From contig OY282605.1 of the NCBI GenBank assembly GCA_958298945.1, positions 30,544,811 to 30,608,810 on the forward strand: a stretch of 64,000 bases of DNA, written 5' to 3'. Below, in pieces: positions 57,842-64,000 of the stretch. Below the pieces are notes generated by a model that had not been told where the DNA came from, did no database searches, and saw nothing but the letters and a program-made list of their open reading frames with translations. This DNA is from Atherix ibis. Taxonomy: Eukaryota; Arthropoda; Insecta; Diptera; Athericidae. The position numbers and the translations under genes were made by a program. The number at the start of each line of letters is the position of its first letter. Within the stretch, counting starts at the first letter, position 1.

Positions 57842-59429
57842 CACATAAGCCGCAAGCTATAAAAAAAGAAACAGCACAAAAAGAACCATCCGGACCATAC
57901 CTCAGGCAAAAACTCATTTGGCTTTCATCGAACAACCCGAATAGGTACCTGGAACGTGCGGACTCTCTCCCAAACTTCTCGACTGGTGCAAGCTGCCCTC
58001 CGAAATGCGACGCTACAACCTCGACATCCTGGGAATCTCCGAGACAAGGTGGACACATCAAGGAAACCTCACAACGCAGACGGGTGAACACTTCATCTAC
58101 AGCGGCAACGACAGCGGCCACCACTGTGGAGTCAGATTGATCCCATCAGCCAACGCAAAGAGTTGTCTCATGGGCTACAAACCTGTCTCCGACCGCCTTC
58201 TGACAGCCAGGTTCTACTCGAAGTTCCGAAACATCACCATCGTGCAGTGCTATGCCCCAACCGAAGTAGATAATGACGCCAACAAAGAAGCCTTCTACCA
58301 CTAACTAGAGACGTGTATTCAATCTGCTCCGAAGAGCGACATCAAAATTGTCATGGGCGACTTTAACGCTAAAGTAGGCCAGAACAACACTGATCGTCGC
58401 TCGGTCATTGGAACACACAGCCTCCACGCAGAGGGAAACGACAACGGGAACCATCTCGCTGACCTCTGCTCAGCTCATCAACTCTTCATCGGTGGCACCA
58501 AGTTTCCTCACAAGAACATCCACAAATACACCTGGCAGTCTCCGGATCGTGTGATCCGCAACCAGATAGACCACATCCTGATAAGCAAAAAATTCCTCGG
58601 ATCTCTCGTGGACGTCAAGACAATCCGAGGAGCTGACATATACAGCGACCATCAGCTGTTACTTGGAGTGGTCAAACTTAGGCCAAACGCCGAAGAAGTG
58701 GGGATGAGAATCAACATCAAGAAGACCAAATTGATGCGTATCGGCGCGACCTGCGAGAGTCCCTTGATGCTACATGGTACCCAAGTTGAAGATGTCGAAA
58801 AGTTCTGTTACCTTGGCAGCATGCTCAGCAAGGATGGTGGAACTGAAACAGACATCCAAACGCGCATCAACAAGGCGCGACAAGCGTACACCTCACAAAC
58901 GTCAAGCCAGTCCTGCTGTACGGCTGCGAAACATGGAAAGTAACCGACAGCACGACTCGTAAGCCTTAAACATTTGTGAACAGATACTTGAAGCGTATAA
59001 GCAAGATCTTCTGGCCGAACTGGATAACGAACGATGAGCTGCTTCTTCTCACGAAAGAAATACCCCTGCTCGCCGACATAAAACGCAGGAAATGAAGTTG
59101 GATTGGCCACACCTTGCGAAAACCACCTACGGATATAGCAAGGATGGCACTAGATTGGAACCCACAGGGCAATCGCAGCAGAGGACGACCAAGGACCACT
59201 TGGAGAAGATCAGTCGAGGGCGAACACCAACAAATTGGCAAGTCATGGTCGGAAGTAAAAAGGCTAGCCCAAGACAGAAGCAGATGGAGAGAGTTCACAG
59301 AGTCTCTAGTGCCGCTATATGCTCCATAGGAGCGACTGTGTCTCATGTCTATGTGTGTAAATACATATATGTGTTATGTAAAAATTGTACAATAACGTAG
59401 AAATGAAAAACCTATCAAATAAAAATAAA
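57842..59429 (+). mobile_element. RTE-like retrotransposon, internally deleted
   Basis: About 1.6 kb with balanced base composition inside AT-rich DNA. Left boundary follows aaatcgtta; the right boundary is the tail aaataaaaataaaa before the same word. Both the endonuclease start and the C-terminal end are present, but most of the reverse transcriptase is gone. Confidence 0.75.
57940..59332 (+). pseudogene. APE-type endonuclease joined to RT C-terminus
   Basis: Order: RIGTWNVRTLSQTSRLVQAA (APE endonuclease start); frame change near 58000; RRYNLDILGISETRW; VQCYAPTEVD; stop at 58302-58304 (likely CAA to TAA); KIVMGDFNAKVG; YTWQSPDRVIRNQIDHILI; GADIYSDHQLLLGVV (catalytic SDH). Directly after VVKLR the text jumps to EEVGMRINIKKTKLMRI and VEKFCYLGSMLSKDGG, so the fingers, palm and (F/Y)ADD box are deleted. 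After a frameshift near 58890: VKPVLLYGCETWKV, LLADIKRRK, stop, WIGHTLRKPPTDIARMALDW, SRGRPRTTWRRSV and DRSRWREF. These endings match RTE-like polyproteins; the exact clade is uncertain. Confidence 0.85.
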
Positions 59430-59549
59430 AAATCGTTATAAACTTCATAGAAAAGGAAAATACAAATAAATACGAGTTGTGGCAGCTAACCATCGGTGAA
59501 AACGATATTCCCTTTTAAAATATTTCCCTTCGGTATCTAATATTATTCC

Positions 59550-59800
59550 CATCGGCAGATGTATTAACTGGAATCAGATTTAGCTTTTCGGTTACACATT
59601 TTTGGATATTATCAACAGTACCAAAATTATATTATTTCAAGTAATTTTTCATTTTGGGGTACAAAAAAAATTCATACTGAGTAAGATCATGTGAATAAGG
59701 GACTTGGAAACTACAGGAATCCTTTTTCTCAACAAAAATTTGTTGATAGAAATGGCTATTTTATGATTGAGCATCCAATTTGCTACTCCAGGCCTAATTC
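59550..59800 (-). pseudogene. mariner transposase C-terminal remnant
   Basis: Minus strand: ISINKFLLRKRIPVV (about 59760), then after a frameshift PYSHDLTQYEFFLYPKMKNY (about 59690), in which the third-Asp box is PYSHDLTQYE, then FGTVDNIQKCVTEKLN. This is the C-terminal third of an irritans/SETMAR-like mariner. Its N-terminal part appears to the right, in the tandem array 59985-61465, in the same orientation. Confidence 0.7.
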
Positions 59801-59984
59801 TGAATCAATTTTTTAATAAAAAAAAATTCTTCAAAGGCTCAGAAAATGGGAAAAACACTTTTTTAGAGCTTTTTAAGAATTTTTTATAAAACAAATTTAT
59901 TTATAGTTAATCGTAGGGGCACAAATTGCATGTATAAGAGGGACTAACATACAAACTATTGTATATGGAAGAGAAATCCGAAGT

Positions 59985-61465
59985 GTTGCCAAATTTATCT
60001 CAATGATGCTTCACCTCATATCTAAAAATTCATTCCACTCCGCAGGGTTGACAGATCATTACTTTTCTACCCAACCGCATATCTGAAAATAGATCAATAT
60101 ATTCCCAATAGTCAATTTTAGCCAAAGTCATTTTGCTGTATTTTAGTAGTTAAGGCACGTCAATATAAATCATCGGCTTCACCTGACAAGAGCCCTCACT
60201 CGTTTGATATTTTCATCACTTTTCAATCTTGAAGTGCTTCCTGAGTAAAGGTCGTATTCTAATGCTTCTCCGTCCTTCAAACTGCTTTGAAGAAGAAACG
60301 TACAACCTATGTGAATAGTTTGCAGTGTTGCCAGATTTTTCTTAACGATATCACACCTAGTCACAAAAAAAAGATGTTCACTGCATAGTGTTGCCAGATC
60401 AATAATTTTCTAATGATATTAATCAATGGTTTGACTTTACAAGAGCCCTCAATCGTTCGATTTTTTCGTCAGTTTTCAATGTTGAAGGGCTCCCTTAGTA
60501 AAGGTCGTATTCCACTACTTTACGGTCCTCAAAAATACTTCGAAGAACTAACGTAAAATCTATGTGGTCAGTCCACAATGTTGCCAGATTTTTCTCAATA
60601 ATGCCACATTTCATACCCAAAAATACATTTCCACTCTACGTCAACATATTCCCAACAGTCAATTCTAGGCAAAGTCATTTTGCTGTATTTTAATGGTTAA
60701 GGCACGTCAATACAAATCATCGGCTTCACCTGACAAGAGCCCTCACTTGTTCGACATTTTCATCACTTTTCAATCTTCAAGGGCTTCCTGAGTGAAGGTT
60801 GTATTCTAATGCTTCTCAGTCCTCCAAACTGCTTTGAAGAATTAACGTACAACCAATGTGGACAGTTTGCAGTGTTGCAAGATTTTTCTTAACGATGCCA
60901 CACCTAATCATAAAAAATAGATTTCCACTCCACAGTGTTGCCAGATCATTACTTTTCTAATGATATTAATCAACGGTTTGACTTTACAAGAGCACTCATC
61001 CGTTCGATTTTTTGGTCAGTTTTCAATGTTGAAGGCCTCCCTAAGAGAAAGTTCGAGTTCCACTACTTTACGGTCCTCAAAAATACTTCGAAGAACTAAC
61101 CTAAAATCTATGTGGTCAGTCCACAATGTTGCCAGATTTTTCTCAATAATGCCACATTTCATACCCAAAAATACATTTCCACTCTACGTCAACATATTCC
61201 CAACAGTCAATTCTGGGCAAAGTTATTTTACTGTCTATTTTTGCTCAAAGAGCTTCAGTATTAATGAACGATCCCACTTCACAAAAGCCCCGACTAGTTT
61301 CACATTTTCATTAGTTTTCGAAGTAAGTCCCTCAAAGCATGGCTTTCCAAAATGCTTTGAGGGACTATCTTTCAAATTATGTGGCCAGTCCGCAAGAAAT
61401 GCCAGACCATTCTTAGTATTGTCAGTCTTATTACTTTTACATATGCCACATATATTAAACTGATT
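59985..61465 (-). repeat. Dimeric tandem array derived from mariner N-terminal coding sequence
   Basis: The word caagagccctca or its variants starts near 60187, 60441, 60734, 60988 and 61281: alternate spacings of about 255 and 292 bp, a dimer of about 547 bp. Equivalent points such as attcccaa(t/c)agtcaatt at 60101, 60648 and 61196 confirm the 547-bp period. On the minus strand each monomer encodes the HTH1-linker part of a mariner transposase: KKNLATLQTIHIGC, SSLKDGEALEYDLYSGS and RLKSDENIKRVRALVR. The monomers of a dimer differ more from each other than from their counterparts in the next dimer, a small higher-order repeat. Confidence 0.85.
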
Positions 61466-61469
61466 CTTT

Positions 61470-64000
61470 CTCAAAATAATTGAAATTTATATATAATAAA
61501 TTATAAATAAACTTGTAAGAAAATTTGCAAAAATTAAAATAAAAAAAATTATAATTTTATAAAACTTTCTTCACTTTAATTTTATAGTTTTTACATTTGT
61601 TAATTAATATCCCTAAGAAAAAGGAAAAAAGCTATTACAAAATTTCCTTTAGAAATTAAATAAAAATTTATAATGTTATAATTCATATTTTTCTTGATTC
61701 ATAATAAAATTTTATTAAAATTCGAGTCATAATTAAATTACCCCTTTAATGGCTATTTAAAAGTGTTAAAATGAAATTTATTAAATATTATTCGGAAAAT
61801 TAATTTTAACTTTAACTTGATTGGTGAATTTATCTTTTTACTAAGTAATTATTAAGAAAAGTTTTCATATCCTTGAATAAGCTCATAAAAATAGAAAACG
61901 ATTAACTTTATCTATTAAAACTTTTAAAGTATCAATATTTGAATAATTAAATTTTGTAAAAGAAGCCGTCCTTTTAATTTTAATTTTTCATATTTCCCAA
62001 AAAGCTATTGGATTATAAATGTTGATCCTTAATTTATTAGCATGGTGAATATTTAATTACAATGCCTTCCTTCCATTGATAATACTAAAAATATTAGTAA
62101 ATATTAAAGTGAACTTAAAAAGTAAATTTTATATAATAAATATTAATAATCGTCGATAGTACAATTATCATAATAATCGAATAATCTACAAGAGTACGAG
62201 TAGTTGAAAATTTCTGATATATAATCGTTGAGCATTATCCTTGTTATCTTTTTTGAAATTCCAATGAAAAATAATTCCTTTGAATAAAATATCTAATAAA
62301 AAATGATTTATTTTTGAAATACTCGTACAATCATCTTTGTTCTATTCTATTTTCATTGCTTCATGAAAACGTGGTAAAGAATAGAGAAACGATGCAAAAA
62401 TCTACTAGAAAGGGTTGAAATTTTCGAAAAGGAAATTATTTGGTTCGATTCACAAAGGACCAATCTGAATATCGATGTATCTCAACCGCGGGCATTTATT
62501 GTGAAAATTCGTATTCTTTTACTCCAGAATTTAAAGGAAAAACATTTGAACCATTCAAGCGAAATGAATTTTCCAACCAGAAGAATAAATTATTTTCTTT
62601 TATTTTTTCCTAAAATATTTTTCTGTCCTCATTTTCTTATCTAAAAAGGTTTTTTATTTTCGTTTTTGTTTTTTTTTTTTTTTGCTATAGAAAATAAAAA
62701 CCGCATTAAATCGAAAAACTTTTCCAAACACTTCTACCGCAAAAGAAGTTCCGAAAAAGCTTCGAAAAAATCGTTCGTATCTTTAGGGGGATTTCCGCTT
62801 GAACTCGATTATTTTGCAATTATTCAATAATCAATTACTGAGAATTGTTTAACTTTAATTTTCCTTTTGCAATTATAATTTTATGTCAAAGTGAATGTGT
62901 AGAATTATATGACTGTGGTGGCTTGGTGGTGGGTGCCTACAAGAATGTCGATTAATTTTATTTTTCTGTAATTTTTTTAAAGTTTTTTTTTTTGGATCTT
63001 AACGAATAAAATTTTCATTAAGAATTTTTTTTTTTGTAAATTACTACAATTTATTTATATAGTAAATCTAAAGCAAAAGGCGATTGTAGTGTCGATAGGA
63101 AGACAACTTGTTTGATACTCTATCTAATGAAGTTTTTATAGAGCCTAGACGGCTTTTAATATTCATCGAATTTGTTGAGTGGTAATAAGTTGTAGTCTAG
63201 CATTTAGTAATCATGTAATGGATAGTGTAGTGGTACAATGCTTATATAAGGATATGTAGATTGAGTACTAGGTGGTGTGTGTCTGTATTCATCCTTCATT
63301 GTAATCGTTTCCTCAAAACATTTATCTTGCTTTGAACTTGGCAACTAGTATTCGAGTCGATCTGTTTGTATGGAAGAATCCAACTGCTATAAAATGGACT
63401 AATTACGTTAAGCGCTGTACTCGAACGCTAATTCACTTAGAGCCAAGTATGGATTTGTATTTGCTTTGCTGAGGTTTATAACAAGCTTCAGACGGATTTC
63501 GAGGGAATTTGCAGAAAGTCAAAGTTTGTTTAATTGAAGTTCGCCGAGGATAAAAAGCTTTGTTTTTGTTTCATTGTGAAAATAGATTACGGAAATATTT
63601 TATATTACACATATGTGTATATAAATTTCACATCCCAACGATATATTAAGGATATTTTCTGACGTATTCTTTAATTTTTAATTATCAAAGAGAGTATACT
63701 ATTTTACATAACATATCTACAACAGTGTGCGTTTACAAGAAGAAAATTTCAGGAAGAAAATTACAAAAAGAAAATTTCTGCTAGACAATATTTTAATACT
63801 TATCCTACCTTCTATCAATATAAATGATTATCCAATTTATGTTGTGGAAAATAAAATTAAATAAAACATATTTTATATTAAAATTTTTATTAAATTTTAT
63901 TTATTTATATTAAATTAATTTTATTATTTTATATGTAAATTAATATTATTATTTTTGAAAAGTGTTCCACACATTCATTGTAAGTTTTTAAATGTTCTAA
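61470..64000. other. AT-rich region to window end
   Basis: AT-rich, with a less AT-rich patch at about 62880-63550. No coding motif, repeat or RNA gene could be supported. Confidence 0.5.

Noticed and set aside
60960..61463. 167-codon plus-strand frame in the mariner-derived array
   Set aside because: Antisense of the repeated HTH-linker segment; no independent motif.
1..64000. CRISPR array, operons, bacterial promoters or terminators
   Set aside because: No short regularly spaced direct repeats, and the content is clearly eukaryotic.

Overview
The window looks like AT-rich (roughly 70% or more A+T), intergenic or intronic DNA from an arthropod, most likely an insect and possibly a fly. The organism is inferred from the mix of transposable-element (TE) families: several mariner subfamilies, a Tc1/mariner relative with a WPPRSCDL box, Helitrons, R1-like and RTE-like non-LTR retrotransposons, and a Tigger/pogo element. 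I could not recognise any exon of a conventional host gene. Almost every stretch with coding character belongs to a TE, and nearly all are broken by stops, frameshifts or deletions. The gaps are AT-rich sequence with low-complexity tracts.

Layout, left to right. 1.4-3.8 kb: remnant of an R1-like reverse transcriptase (+), part of which has become a five-copy tandem array. 4.4-5.5 kb: mariner copy A. 10.4-10.8 kb: long CTT-rich tract. 10.9-12.2 kb: Tc1/mariner-type element with an uninterrupted 359-aa transposase that lacks one catalytic Asp. About 13-15.4 kb: Helitron with the hairpin and CTAG 3' end and a two-exon reading frame. 17.7-18.8 kb: irritans-like mariner. 19.9-23.5 kb: RTE-like, mariner B, Jockey-like and Tc1/mariner remnants. 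26.5 kb: mariner fragment. 26.8-29.5 kb: young R1-like insertion with a poly(A) tail and a 19-bp target-site duplication. 30.5-31.9 kb: retroelement RNase H fragment. 33-37.6 kb: Tc1-like, mariner C, another mariner and RTE-like fragments. 39.6-40.7 kb: frameshifted mariner. 43-45.8 kb: irritans-like mariner, tandemly duplicated, with one copy interrupted by a Helitron. 47.8-50 kb: transposase tail, then a mariner (J) carrying a second mariner (D) inside it. 51.2-53.1 kb: Tigger-like element. 54.9-55.8 kb: mariner E. 55.9-56.1 kb: Jockey-like RT fragment. 57.8-59.4 kb: RTE-like element with a large internal deletion and a short target-site duplication. 59.5-61.5 kb: mariner remnant whose N-terminal coding part has become a dimeric tandem array.

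The most interesting structures are: (1) two unrelated TEs, R1-like and mariner, each with an internal segment amplified into a satellite-like array; (2) mariner copies D and E sharing the same rearrangement, with the element's 5' end also present inverted at the other end; (3) a Helitron with precise A/T insertion ends, dated by comparison with a paralogous empty site; (4) a Helitron whose reading frame continues through a 65-bp intron into an exon I cannot assign; (5) an open transposase frame with a Val in place of its second catalytic Asp. Family calls rest on amino-acid motifs read by eye; no database search was possible.
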